Source: Leptospira brenneri (lineage in GTDB: Bacteria > Spirochaetota > Leptospiria > Leptospirales > Leptospiraceae). From it: a stretch of DNA of 64,000 nucleotides. The stretch's first letter is position 1, and each line of letters begins with the position of its first letter. Location: NCBI RefSeq assembly GCF_002812125.1, contig NZ_NPDQ01000009.1, forward strand, positions 69,345 through 133,344. Direction: 5' to 3'. The notes beneath the pieces are model-generated. The model worked only from the letters and a program-made list of their open reading frames with translations. It did no database searches and was not told the origin of the DNA. Both the position numbers and the translations under genes were made by a program. Positions 35,521 through 44,441 of this stretch are shown in pieces.

Positions 35521-35611
35521 AAAATTGGGGCGCCTCGAAACGACCGCGCTTTTCGCTGCAATCTTTTGCCTTTCGCAAAAGGATTTCCGCTCCAATCGCT
35601 GGCGCAGAATC
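35521..35611. repeat. GC-rich structured intergenic element
   Basis: Between two lipoprotein genes lies a block more GC-rich than its surroundings. It contains a GCGCC (35,530-35,534) and GGCGC (35,601-35,605) pair at the ends and an internal hairpin CTTTTGC/GCAAAAG (35,563-35,581). It resembles dispersed intergenic repeats that I associate with leptospiral genomes, but that memory is unverified. Confidence 0.4.
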
Positions 35612-36499
35612 TCATTCTATAAACCCACATTTTGAATCCATTTCACAAGCAAATTGACTCGTATAACATATACTAGAGTTTGAACAAACATGGGGTGATG
35701 GGCCACGGCAAGTTGATGTCTCTGCAATCGACCGACAAGTTCGATTCATTTTTTCTTCTTCAGAGACAACAATCATCCTCACTTGCGATTTGATTCTAAA
35801 ATTTGGATTTGATTTTACTTGGGCAATGATATTGTAAGACCGAAACTCATTTCCAGTCGTTTCTGTAGGTGTTCCCAAGATTTCTCCAGTTTTTGAATTC
35901 ATTTGCATACCCAGAGGCAAATTTGATTCCAAAACAAATTCCAATTCTCCTAAAGTTCCTAAGACCTCCAAAACTTGAGCAGAGATATTAGGTGCAAACG
36001 GGGTGATGGTCATCCCTAAATCAAATTTAGGAGAACGCACGGAATAACGAAAACTTCCCAGACAAGGTATCGAAATCTGATGACTCTTTTCTTTGTCACC
36101 AGATCCAGGAAACACTAGGGAGGAGTCTGGACAGAGTTGCAAAGAAACCGTGATTTTCGAATCTGTGACTTCAGAAAAATTTAGAAACTTAGAAAAACCT
36201 TCACCAAATAATTGTTTTTCGGTAACTGCTTTTAAATTTTTCCCTTCAATGAAAAAACTAGAGTTCTCCAGAACAACACTGGGAGAAACTGAATGAACTA
36301 GATAATCATTTGTTGGATGAGAGTCTCGTTCATCGGGAATTTCCTCATCCTCTGCAATAGGCAAAGCAAGCCCAAGTAGACTTACCATCCACCCGTCCTT
36401 AGACTTTGCATCTTTTCCCAAACAACTCAGCCCAAGAAAACAAACCACAACCAAAGAAAAAATCTTTAGAATGAAAAATGGAATCAAAGATTTTGACAT
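35612..36499 (-). CDS. Lipoprotein with putative Ig-like (He_PIG) domain and Cys-rich tail
   Basis: 295 residues from ATG 36,499, preceded by AGAGGTGG at about five bases. Lipobox LGLSCLG (about Cys26). A putative Ig-like module is visible near residues 195-240 (LPLGMQMNSKTGEILGTPTE). The last 40 residues hold eight cysteines (TCRSIAETSTCRGPSPHVC and following), suggesting a small disulphide-bonded tail domain. Surface exposure is likely but inferred. Confidence 0.8.
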   Translation of the reverse strand: MSKSLIPFFILKIFSLVVVCFLGLSCLGKDAKSKDGWMVSLLGLALPIAEDEEIPDERDSHPTNDYLVHSVSPSVVLENSSFFIEGKNLKAVTEKQLFGEGFSKFLNFSEVTDSKITVSLQLCPDSSLVFPGSGDKEKSHQISIPCLGSFRYSVRSPKFDLGMTITPFAPNISAQVLEVLGTLGELEFVLESNLPLGMQMNSKTGEILGTPTETTGNEFRSYNIIAQVKSNPNFRIKSQVRMIVVSEEEKMNRTCRSIAETSTCRGPSPHVCSNSSICYTSQFACEMDSKCGFIE

Positions 36500-36596
36500 C
36501 GTAACCACCTCTATAGAGAGATAGGTTTAGAAAGTTTAGGTTGGGCGTTTTTTTCTAAAATTTTTCAGATCGGAGAAAAACTACAGATAACCATCT

Positions 36597-37163
36597 TCAT
36601 AATCTAAAAAACGCAATGAAAACTAAATAAAGAGAATATAGAGTAAGAACCAGAAAAAAAATACCGAGTATCAGATAGGCAACCAAACGATTTGGTCCAA
36701 GTGTTTCGGTGATCTGTAAGTTTTCTGAGTTAGAGATGGACTGGAGTGTTTGGTAAACTTTCAAAATATCCGAATTTTGGATGTGACCCCGAAAATAATA
36801 AAAACGCCCGCTGACAAAACTAATTTTAAGATAAGAAGTTGCGGTTTTATAATTACCATCTAAATAAAAAGATACAATATCTTTCAAATTCCAAACTAGA
36901 TTTTGATTTCCCATCTTGATTTGAAATTCCATTTTTCCCATATCGATTGTGATCAAAGATTTTCGAATTCTATTTTTCCATGAAAAATATAAATAAAAAG
37001 CAGATGCAATGGATACAAAAAGAAATAAATAACCATAAGCAGATTTTTTATAAAAGAAAATTAGGGAAAGGAGGAAGACAAAAAAAGAAAGAATACTAGA
37101 ATACAATTCCCAAAGATACCCAGATCCTAAGGATTCTATTTTTTCGTATTTCACAACTTCCAT
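36597..37163 (-). CDS. Membrane protein with PH-like core
   Basis: 188 residues. Two adjacent N-terminal helices (about 20-60) and one C-terminal helix (about 165-185) flank a soluble beta-rich region (FQIKMGNQNLVWNLKDIVSF and ATSYLKISFVSGRFYYFRG) that resembles bacterial PH-like domains. Function unknown. Flanked by lipoprotein genes on the same strand, each with its own spacing, so probably monocistronic. Confidence 0.7.
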   Translation of the reverse strand: MEVVKYEKIESLGSGYLWELYSSILSFFVFLLSLIFFYKKSAYGYLFLFVSIASAFYLYFSWKNRIRKSLITIDMGKMEFQIKMGNQNLVWNLKDIVSFYLDGNYKTATSYLKISFVSGRFYYFRGHIQNSDILKVYQTLQSISNSENLQITETLGPNRLVAYLILGIFFLVLTLYSLYLVFIAFFRL

Positions 37164-37313
37164 AAAACCCTAAGGACAAGGTAGAAATTTTTGATTTCAC
37201 AAATATTTAAAGTATTAGTGCTCATTATAGAGAACAAGAAAGAGTTCCAAAGTTTTCAAAACTCAAATCAAACTTACATTTAGATTTTAAATTCTTATCA
37301 ATTTTGAACCAAT

Positions 37314-37337
37314 GTTAGGTGCTGAAATGCACCTAAC
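37314..37337. terminator. 9-bp hairpin downstream of the propeller lipoprotein
   Basis: GTTAGGTGC (37,314-37,322) pairs perfectly with GCACCTAAC (37,329-37,337), loop TGAAAT, 14 bp past the stop of the propeller gene. No T-run on that strand. Probable transcript end. Confidence 0.5.
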
Positions 37338-37350
37338 TAAAAATAAGAAC

Positions 37351-38382
37351 TTATTCGCAACTAGCAGTCATAACTTTAGAAGATCCACCATCACTAGAAA
37401 CTGCCACAAAACGATTGTTTCCGAATGTAATGGCGCTCCAAGTTTTTTGTTCTGGGGTTACCTGAGCTTTCCAATTAATTCCATCTTGAGATGTCATCAC
37501 CCGATTGGTTCCATTTGACGATACTGCAACAAAAAGCCCGTTTCCATAAGTTACTGAAGACCAACTGTTTGCTTCAGTTGCTGATTGCGCCGTCCATGTA
37601 ATTCCATCAGAAGAAGTCATTAGTTGGTTCGCACTTGTTCCGCTAGCAAGCGCCACGAATTGACCATTTCCGTAAGCAACAGAAATCCAAGTATTACCTA
37701 CAGGTGCCGTTTGTGCCGTCCATGTAATTCCGTCGGGAGAAGTCATTATCCGATTGGTTCCACCAAAGGCTACAGCCACATATTTATCAGCTCCATATAC
37801 AATTGAAATCCAGTTATTAGTCTCCACCCCTGTTCGTCCCGTCCAAGTGATTCCATCAGGAGAAGTCATCACTTGATTGGTAAAATTTGCAGCCACTGCC
37901 ACAAATTGACCGTTTCCATAGGTAATTCCCCTCCATTGGATGTTAGATGAAGGATTACCATCTGTCCAAGTGGTACCATCTGGGGAGGACATCACCCTGA
38001 CGGTTGCAGACGGAGAAATTGTCACATACCGACCACTTCCGTAAGCGATAGACACAAAGGATCCAACTTCTGAAGTAGCATGCCCTGTCCAAGTAATTCC
38101 ATCTTGAGAAGACATCGATGCATTAGTCCCATTGGTAGCAATCGCTACAAATTTGTCGCCATATGTGATAGCGGACCACAGGTTTGTTTCAGCAGGATCA
38201 TGAACGGTCCAATTCAGTGTTTTATTTTGACAACGTAAATCTCCTGCAGAATTGTTGGTTAAAGCCGAAGCTCCGAGTAAAAGCAAAGCAAGGGAATCAT
38301 TATTATCCTTTTCCGGTGTACAACCGGTTGTTAAAAAAATAAGCAGACTGGAAAAAAGAACAATGCGGAAAATTATATTCAT
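37351..38382 (-). CDS. Lipoprotein forming a seven-bladed beta-propeller
   Basis: 343 residues. Lipobox LTTGCTP (about Cys21). After residue 55 the protein consists of seven repeats of about 41 residues, each following W-x-(S/G)-I-x-(Y/F)-G-x(3-4)-(F/Y)-V-x-(V/I) ... MTSxDGITWT. Six end in DGxxW; the seventh stops at MTASCE. A lone TLNWTV strand precedes the first repeat and could close the ring, as in velcro-closed propellers. Seven repeats fit a seven-bladed propeller. Surface or periplasmic; ligand unknown. Confidence 0.85.
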   Translation of the reverse strand: MNIIFRIVLFSSLLIFLTTGCTPEKDNNDSLALLLLGASALTNNSAGDLRCQNKTLNWTVHDPAETNLWSAITYGDKFVAIATNGTNASMSSQDGITWTGHATSEVGSFVSIAYGSGRYVTISPSATVRVMSSPDGTTWTDGNPSSNIQWRGITYGNGQFVAVAANFTNQVMTSPDGITWTGRTGVETNNWISIVYGADKYVAVAFGGTNRIMTSPDGITWTAQTAPVGNTWISVAYGNGQFVALASGTSANQLMTSSDGITWTAQSATEANSWSSVTYGNGLFVAVSSNGTNRVMTSQDGINWKAQVTPEQKTWSAITFGNNRFVAVSSDGGSSKVMTASCE

Positions 38383-38593
38383 ATTGAAACACCAGAGTAA
38401 AAATTAACCATCAGAATTCGAACTCGAGAAGAGAATGTCAAATCCAATTTTTACATTTAACGAATATTAGGAAGTAATCAAATGCCTAATTTAAAGGGTT
38501 CATACTAACGATTGTTTTGTATGGAATTTTACTACAGGTGAAAAAAGAAGGGAGAATTCGAATCCTCCTCCCATTGCATTTGCAAAACATTCT

Positions 38594-38630
38594 TTTCATG
38601 GGAATCAAATTCCATTCAATTCCCATGAAA
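38594..38630. terminator. 12-bp perfect hairpin
   Basis: TTTCATGGGAAT (38,594-38,605) pairs exactly with ATTCCCATGAAA (38,619-38,630), with a 13-nt loop. It lies downstream of the large lipoprotein gene and of the gene remnant at 38,644. Likely transcript end on the minus strand. Confidence 0.6.
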
Positions 38631-38643
38631 TTTAAATCTGGAA

Positions 38644-38694
38644 TCATTCTGGTTTGATCAATTTCTTCCACCATCTTTTCATTAGGTTGGGTTC
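38644..38694 (-). pseudogene. 3'-end remnant of a metallo-beta-lactamase-fold lipoprotein gene
   Basis: The minus strand reads EPNLMKRWWKKLIKPE then TGA. The intact gene at 43,071-44,183 ends EPNLMERWWKKFIKSE. At DNA level 47 of 51 bases are identical by my count (four mismatches). Nothing upstream matches the rest of that gene; instead a GGTCGC/GCGACC hairpin element adjoins it. This is best explained as a duplicated or recombined 3' fragment. Confidence 0.85.
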
Positions 38695-38702
38695 GGAGAG
38701 TC

Positions 38703-38732
38703 GGTCGCAGATGGCGACCGCTTCGTGCCCTT
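38703..38732. repeat. GGTCGC/GCGACC hairpin element, copy A
   Basis: GGTCGC (38,703-38,708) and GCGACC (38,714-38,719) form a perfect 6-bp stem with a 5-nt loop, followed by GCTTCGTGCCCTT. A second copy lies at 59,882-59,911. The two 30-bp units agree at 24 positions by my count; the stem is unchanged and most differences fall in the loop, which points to selection for structure. Confidence 0.7.
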
Positions 38733-38745
38733 CAAGGGAAAACAG

Positions 38746-41700
38746 TTAAGGTTCAGTGATTTTATACTTGTTCCAACGCAAACTTGTTTCAACGGAATGA
38801 TCGACATTAGTGATTAAAGTAAGATGGAATAATTTAGGTGTATTCGGCGCTTTCTCAAAACATTGGTTTTGACTTTTATAATATTCGAAGACTTTAGTTT
38901 CGTGATGCCAAACGCAGTAAAATATTTTTTTAGGCTTATCTATTTTAATAAAATTGCATCCATATTCATGTATCGTACAAGTAGTTCTATAGTAATAACT
39001 AGGTGAAACTTGCCCATTCATTACTGTATGGGTAACACTTGTGAATGCATCTATGTCTGTTGGTTTTTGACCAACGGGAAGTTTTAGATTTAAATAAACA
39101 GGAGATATACGCTTTTTCGTTATGTTGAAATCAATGAACGATTGTGGTTGATTTGGTTTGCAATCCGAAGAAATATCATGCAATCGATATCTACCCGAAA
39201 ATGAAATATCGCTTACTAGATTTTGTATAGAAATTGTGCGATTCCAAATATTTCCTGAGATAATTTGACTTCGATCTTGCCCTAAATTATTCTTAATTTC
39301 GATAGTTTCTTCATAATCTGATACCTTTTTTCTACAGGAAATAAAACTTAAGTCCAAATTTTGCGAACTCATACGAATCGGTTGATTGATCGCACGATTC
39401 AAAAGATAACTATTCGTATAATTGCCTACTAGGGAAACAAATGGCAATGGATATTTCACATCATTATAACCATGTACAAATCCAGGTTGGTTTGAATGCT
39501 CAATATTAGTTTGCACTTGGTTTCTAGTATAATCAGTCGATTGAATGTCAAATAGGCCTTCATAACCCGACAAATTGGACACAATTGGCCCATAAAATTT
39601 TCCATTATTTTGATTGATTATGTAATAATTGATCTGTTTGTCATTGTTAAGAAAAAAGACAAACTGAGAGCTCTGATCTATTTTTACTTTGTTTTCAAAG
39701 CGGTAACTTGTTAATACCTTTCGATCCGTTTCAATTAAATTTCCAGTTGGCTTGTCAATTCGATACAGAACAAAATTATATAATTGAAGTTGTGGATAAT
39801 CGGCAGAAACTACTACCATATAATTTCCATCCGCGGTAATTTCAAAATTTTGCAAGCGATCACTGACTTCCAAGACATTCTCTTTCGTAGTTATATTGCC
39901 ATTCGATGGATCAATCTCACATTTTGTAATATGATTTTCCCCACCAGGATTTATATAGTAACAAAATTTTCCTCCCGGATGAAATCGGAAATTGGTCGAA
40001 ACGAGATAATGCAGTTGCAAAGATTGCGGAGATACGTCTATTTCTAAAGTTTCCGAATTCAATCTATAAATCGGATTTTGACGTGCAAAATCTCCATCTG
40101 AAATGTAAATTGATTGATTGAATCCATTATAAGCCATATCTAAATCCATGGCAGCTAAGATAATTTTTTTATCAAAGATAAGAGTTCCATCAGGTTGAAT
40201 TCGATACTTACTGATCCTCCATCCAGGCTCAGTATTTGGAAGGCTTAATGTATACAAATTCCGTCCATCTTCGGAAATCGTAAAAGAATCCATGTATTCG
40301 ATATGGATTCTTTGCAATAGTTGAGCAGGAACTCCATCAGCAAAAACAGATATAGAATCTCGGAATCCACCTTTTGCTCCTTGCACATAAAATATTCTCG
40401 GAATTTTACCCCATTTCAAATTCACAAGCGATGTTGCATCAGAAACAGGTGTCATGATCCCTGCTGAGTAAGCATTTACCAAGTCTCCTGCTCCATTCAG
40501 GGACTGTAGATTGAAACTTGATGAATTAGACAAACCTGCAATATAACTTGGCCTCTGTTTCCCTGATTGAGTCACTCGAATTGGACCAGCAGGCAATGAT
40601 ATGTTTCCCGATGGATCTTTGATCCATAAATAGAAATCCTTGGAAATTTCATCTCCTCCCAGTCGAGTAAATAACGAATCGCCCAAAATTCTATCCGGCC
40701 GTATCTTACTATCATACGCAGATGGATTCGGCTTTACTGGTGAATTTGTCATAATATAACGAAATTCATTATTAACACTTTCTTCTGCTTCAAAATAGAA
40801 AATACCAATATCAAGAGATGTAATCGGTTTAGACAACGATTCAAATTTTGAAATCACAGGTGGTGTGATATCCGAACTATCCATTTTTGTATTATAGATA
40901 AGCTCAGTTAGATCATCCTTTCCATCGCCATCAGAATCTGCAAGGGCAGGATTTGAGTTACAATTATAATCATGCCAAGGCTTGTATAAACATTCATTGC
41001 TGGATTCAATAATATCCGTTATACCATCGTTATCGGAATCTAAACTGGTATCGATTCGGTAAATATCAGGAAAACTTAAAATACCATCAGCATTTCTAGC
41101 AAAAATTGCGTAATAGTAAGTTGAATTCGGATCTAAACCAGTTTCTCTAAATCCGATATCTTCTATTTCAGAAATGTTAGGAGGAACACCATCCTCGACG
41201 GAAGTAGGTGGAAAATTCTTTTTTCGACGTACTATAATATTTTCAAATCTTGAATCTTTATTATTCGTCCATAAAAATGTAGCAGAATCACTTCCCGCAA
41301 TAGCTAATGTTAAATAAAAAAAGCTTTGAATGGAGCCGTAATTGTTTTGCGTCAAACAACTAGCTACCCCTAAATTGTTTGGCTTAACAACTACCCAGTA
41401 ATTTGTTTCGACTCCCGCATTAGAGGGTATTCCTTGTCTGTTTCCATGCATTGTGACAATTTCGTTCTGCAAAAATTGTTTTTGGTAAACCTTATAATAG
41501 CCAACACCATCTGTTGTTGCTATTTGTTTATCTGTGAGAACCCACGAATTTGTCGTTAGCCATGCCGCATCCTGACTCCCTCTGCTATCATACATAACAT
41601 AAACGGTGATATCTTCAGAAGCAGTAAACTTTATATATTCGTCACCATCATAATACTTATGTTGGGAGAAGGGTCCGCAATCATCTGTGTTTGGAGACGG

Positions 41701-42462
41701 TGCACCTCCATTACAGGTAGCAATTCCATAAGCTCCAGAAAAATCTAAATTAGCAAAATCGTTATTTGAGATTAATGTATAATTTCTATCTTTATAATAT
41801 TTAAAGTGCTCATTGATTTGTGTCCATACTGCACCCGAACTTCCACTAATAGGCATTTCTGTCGAAAGACAAGCTGGAGCTGCCGCAACACCAGTACCCG
41901 CTAATTTTGGGACAGCGGTGAGAATAAACGGGGTAAAATGATCTGTTTTTGCGAATATTTTTCCTTTCTCTTGGTCGACAACTATCTCGCGTAAGGGTTC
42001 CCACTCGTTTGAAATTTTGCTAAAATAGAAAACTTGAAACTCTTCTAAAAAACCAGCGCTCTCAAGTTCTTCTCTATTGTATGAATATTCTAGTACTACG
42101 GGCTCAGAGAAAACGGCGGTTTTGATTGATGCGGAATCTATCTCTTCAGTTGGTTTTGCTTTTAGATCTATATCATATACTTTTCCAATCGGAACATTTA
42201 AACTACCGATTTGGTTCGGCACTTCAATGGTTGATGCATTTACAGAAACAGATACATCTGGAGAATCAAAAAAAGTTCCCGTTGGGAGAGCCAGATTTGG
42301 CTGAGATACTATATCCACTGGACCAGGTAACTCACCATCATTAGCACTGATTCCAATAACGGCCAATACCGAATACCATGCGCGATCAAATTTGGATTTT
42401 GGAAAAAGGTATTGTGTACACCCGAAACAAAGGAGAAGCAGAAGATATGCCGTTTTTTTCAT
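38746..42462 (-). CDS. Very large mosaic lipoprotein
   Basis: 1238 residues from ATG 42,462, preceded by a GGGAAAAAAAT stretch. Lipobox LLCFGCTQ (about Cys15). Visible parts, in order: a region with FTPFILTAVPKL (about 195), an acidic Asp-rich calcium-like segment with DSDNDGITD and DSDGDGKDD (about 495-535, thrombospondin-type-3-like), and a propeller-like stretch with SEDGRNLYTLSLPN (about residue 750) and TADGNYMVVVS (about residue 890). I do not recognise the whole protein. It is probably anchored in the outer membrane; function unknown. Confidence 0.85.
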   Translation of the reverse strand: MKKTAYLLLLLCFGCTQYLFPKSKFDRAWYSVLAVIGISANDGELPGPVDIVSQPNLALPTGTFFDSPDVSVSVNASTIEVPNQIGSLNVPIGKVYDIDLKAKPTEEIDSASIKTAVFSEPVVLEYSYNREELESAGFLEEFQVFYFSKISNEWEPLREIVVDQEKGKIFAKTDHFTPFILTAVPKLAGTGVAAAPACLSTEMPISGSSGAVWTQINEHFKYYKDRNYTLISNNDFANLDFSGAYGIATCNGGAPSPNTDDCGPFSQHKYYDGDEYIKFTASEDITVYVMYDSRGSQDAAWLTTNSWVLTDKQIATTDGVGYYKVYQKQFLQNEIVTMHGNRQGIPSNAGVETNYWVVVKPNNLGVASCLTQNNYGSIQSFFYLTLAIAGSDSATFLWTNNKDSRFENIIVRRKKNFPPTSVEDGVPPNISEIEDIGFRETGLDPNSTYYYAIFARNADGILSFPDIYRIDTSLDSDNDGITDIIESSNECLYKPWHDYNCNSNPALADSDGDGKDDLTELIYNTKMDSSDITPPVISKFESLSKPITSLDIGIFYFEAEESVNNEFRYIMTNSPVKPNPSAYDSKIRPDRILGDSLFTRLGGDEISKDFYLWIKDPSGNISLPAGPIRVTQSGKQRPSYIAGLSNSSSFNLQSLNGAGDLVNAYSAGIMTPVSDATSLVNLKWGKIPRIFYVQGAKGGFRDSISVFADGVPAQLLQRIHIEYMDSFTISEDGRNLYTLSLPNTEPGWRISKYRIQPDGTLIFDKKIILAAMDLDMAYNGFNQSIYISDGDFARQNPIYRLNSETLEIDVSPQSLQLHYLVSTNFRFHPGGKFCYYINPGGENHITKCEIDPSNGNITTKENVLEVSDRLQNFEITADGNYMVVVSADYPQLQLYNFVLYRIDKPTGNLIETDRKVLTSYRFENKVKIDQSSQFVFFLNNDKQINYYIINQNNGKFYGPIVSNLSGYEGLFDIQSTDYTRNQVQTNIEHSNQPGFVHGYNDVKYPLPFVSLVGNYTNSYLLNRAINQPIRMSSQNLDLSFISCRKKVSDYEETIEIKNNLGQDRSQIISGNIWNRTISIQNLVSDISFSGRYRLHDISSDCKPNQPQSFIDFNITKKRISPVYLNLKLPVGQKPTDIDAFTSVTHTVMNGQVSPSYYYRTTCTIHEYGCNFIKIDKPKKIFYCVWHHETKVFEYYKSQNQCFEKAPNTPKLFHLTLITNVDHSVETSLRWNKYKITEP

Positions 42463-42510
42463 ATTTTTTTCCCGATAGGGAAAAATAGAAAAAACACCAA
42501 AAAACTTCAA

Positions 42511-42888
42511 GTTAGTTTGCAGAATATAACGGGAAAAAGGTGGTTAATTATATTACAATTTATTGACTATGCAATCAGACAAAAAAGACGGTTAGAACAT
42601 TATATTTTCCGCATAGAAGATGACAATTATCTAATTAACTAAAATACCTTCGCTTTGAAGACATCCCACTTCTTACGATTCAATAAGTTTTTCGACAAAG
42701 CCGTTTTTCGAAACTCGTGCCGATTATCTACCACGTTATGCCACATTGTAAAGTACGCTTATGACAAAACCCAAAGTGGCGAAGTTACCGAGTGAACAGT
42801 GGTTGTTTGGTCTAAGCCATCAAAACTTAACTCTTATAAATACAACAATGCTTGGCAATTTTAACAAAGGTAATTAGTATCCTTTATA
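42511..42888. other. Non-coding stretch upstream of the large lipoprotein gene
   Basis: About 380 bp with no convincing gene on either strand. A short plus-strand frame ending at 42,642 has no ribosome site and an unremarkable composition. I see no clear promoter motifs. It borders the 16S remnant. Confidence 0.5.
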
Positions 42889-43010
42889 AAAGGAGGTGAC
42901 CCACCCGCACCCTCCGATACAGTTGCAACTTCACCCTCTTCACGAGTTTCACCTTAGAATTACCTCCCTATACACGATTAAGAGCATATTCTTCGGGTGC
43001 ACTCCATCTT
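42889..43010 (-). pseudogene. Decayed 16S rRNA 3' end (copy 1)
   Basis: On the minus strand the sequence runs CTAAGGTGAAACTCGTGAAG, AGGGTGAAGTTGCAAC, TGTATCGGAGGGTGCGGGTG and GTCACCTCCTTTT. This parallels the leptospiral 16S terminus from helix 44 through the anti-Shine-Dalgarno CCTCC, with a gap of about seven bases after GCAAC and scattered substitutions. GCACCCGAAG upstream also matches; the helix 44 tip is diverged. It cannot encode a working rRNA. Confidence 0.85.
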
Positions 43011-43019
43011 CCTCTCTAT

Positions 43020-43056
43020 CCTCAGGCAAACTCGCGAAAGCGAAGTTTGTCTGAGG
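43020..43056. terminator. Strong GAAA-tetraloop hairpin
   Basis: CCTCAG (43,020-43,025) pairs with CTGAGG (43,051-43,056). The stem continues through CAAACT/AGTTTG and CGC/GCG to a GAAA loop at 43,036-43,039, with one bulged base and one wobble. It starts 15 bp after the stop of the metallo-beta-lactamase-fold gene and is its likely terminator, without a T-run. Confidence 0.7.
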
Positions 43057-43070
43057 GAATCAATTTAGAA

Positions 43071-44183
43071 TCATTCTGATTTAATAAATTTCTTCCACCA
43101 TCTTTCCATTAGGTTGGGTTCGCGGATTTTGACAATTTGTCCGAATTTGGGAGTGAGAAGATCAATTTTATAAATCTCTGCCTGTTTTTCCAATGATTCT
43201 GCTGGTTCATACCAACTGTGTAAGGAAAGATCAAACATCCCCCAATGGACTGGCACTAGTCTTTTCCCTTTTAAATCAATATGAGCTTTGGCAGTTTGTT
43301 CTGGTAAAACATGAACTGCTTCCCACATAGGATTGTATTGTCCATTTTCAATAAATGTTAAATCAAAAGGCCCAAACTTTTCTCCAATGTTTTTGAAGTG
43401 AACATCATAACCGGAATCGCCGCTAAAATAGAACCTTTCTTTTTCTCCAATGATTGTCCAAGAAGACCATAGGGTTTTATTTCCATTCGAACCGCGCCTT
43501 CCCGAAAAATGTTGTGCAGGAGTACAGACAACTTTTAAATTTCCTAAGTCAGTTGGTTCCCACCAGTCAAGTTCTGTTAGACGGTTTTCAGGCACTCCCC
43601 ACTCTTTCAGGTGAGATATGACACCAAGAGGAGTAATGAACTTGGTATTTTTTGTTTTAAAAAATTCGATCGTGTTCATATCCAGATGATCATAATGATC
43701 ATGAGAAATGATAATGTAATCAACAGAAGGTAACTCCTCTAACTTAACAACCGCATCCTGAAATCGTTTCACCATAAAACTAAACGGGGCGGCTGATCCT
43801 GAAAACACAGGATCAAAAAGTAAAATTTTTCCTTCTATATTCACAAGAAAGGTGGAATGTCCAAACCAAATAAATTTAATACTTTCATCTGGTTTTAAAA
43901 ACTCTGCAAAATCAGGTTTTTCTTCCGGTAGTTTTACATCCGGCCTACGGTTTTTATCGCCGCCAAAGAAAAATCGAAAAGCCAGTGCAAAGAAGTTTTG
44001 GTTTTCTCGCATTTTTTCGATCACATCTGGCCTGCGATTTACGAACTGTTCCCTTTCCAAATCAAAGTTTTTTGAAGTTTTGATTTTTTCAAAATGTTCC
44101 CCGTCGGGGTCTTTTCCGAAGGCTTTACAATGGAACTCTGCGACTATGAAAAGGAATAGAATGCTTAAAGATATTTTTTTCAA
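43071..44183 (-). CDS. Metallo-beta-lactamase-fold (NAPE-PLD/UlaG-like) lipoprotein
   Basis: 370 residues. Signal peptide with lipobox VAEFHCKA (about Cys19). The fold's metal motif is ISHDHYDHLD (about residue 160), preceded by IKFIWFGHSTFLVNIEG and followed by TPAQHFSGR and FSGDSGYDVHF (second Asp/His). It resembles N-acyl-phosphatidylethanolamine phospholipase D-type hydrolases, so membrane lipid hydrolysis is possible. The last 16 residues have a near-duplicate at 38,644-38,694. Confidence 0.9.
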   Translation of the reverse strand: MKKISLSILFLFIVAEFHCKAFGKDPDGEHFEKIKTSKNFDLEREQFVNRRPDVIEKMRENQNFFALAFRFFFGGDKNRRPDVKLPEEKPDFAEFLKPDESIKFIWFGHSTFLVNIEGKILLFDPVFSGSAAPFSFMVKRFQDAVVKLEELPSVDYIIISHDHYDHLDMNTIEFFKTKNTKFITPLGVISHLKEWGVPENRLTELDWWEPTDLGNLKVVCTPAQHFSGRRGSNGNKTLWSSWTIIGEKERFYFSGDSGYDVHFKNIGEKFGPFDLTFIENGQYNPMWEAVHVLPEQTAKAHIDLKGKRLVPVHWGMFDLSLHSWYEPAESLEKQAEIYKIDLLTPKFGQIVKIREPNLMERWWKKFIKSE

Positions 44184-44441
44184 AAGATACCTACCGATTG
44201 AGTGACTTTTCTTAGACTGATTCGATTAAAAAAATTAATTTATATATTTCATTTTAAGAAATTCGGCGCTGAAAGAGAACCTACTTTCTCACCCAAATCT
44301 CCAGACAAAACAAAACGGAAAAGTAGAACCTTGGGGCAAAATCTTTAAAAAGGTCAAAAACAAACTGTTTTTTAGAGGATAAGAATCCTTTTTCCGGTTG
44401 CCTTCACTTGCTCACCTCCTACATTGAAAGCAGGATTCGAT

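Noticed and set aside
38486..38674. 62-codon minus-strand frame over the gene remnant
   Set aside because: It is in a different frame from the conserved EPNLMKRWWKK remnant and overlaps a hairpin.
42720..42760. GTTATGCC as an integron attC site
   Set aside because: No complementary RYYYAAC core or paired L boxes within the expected distance.
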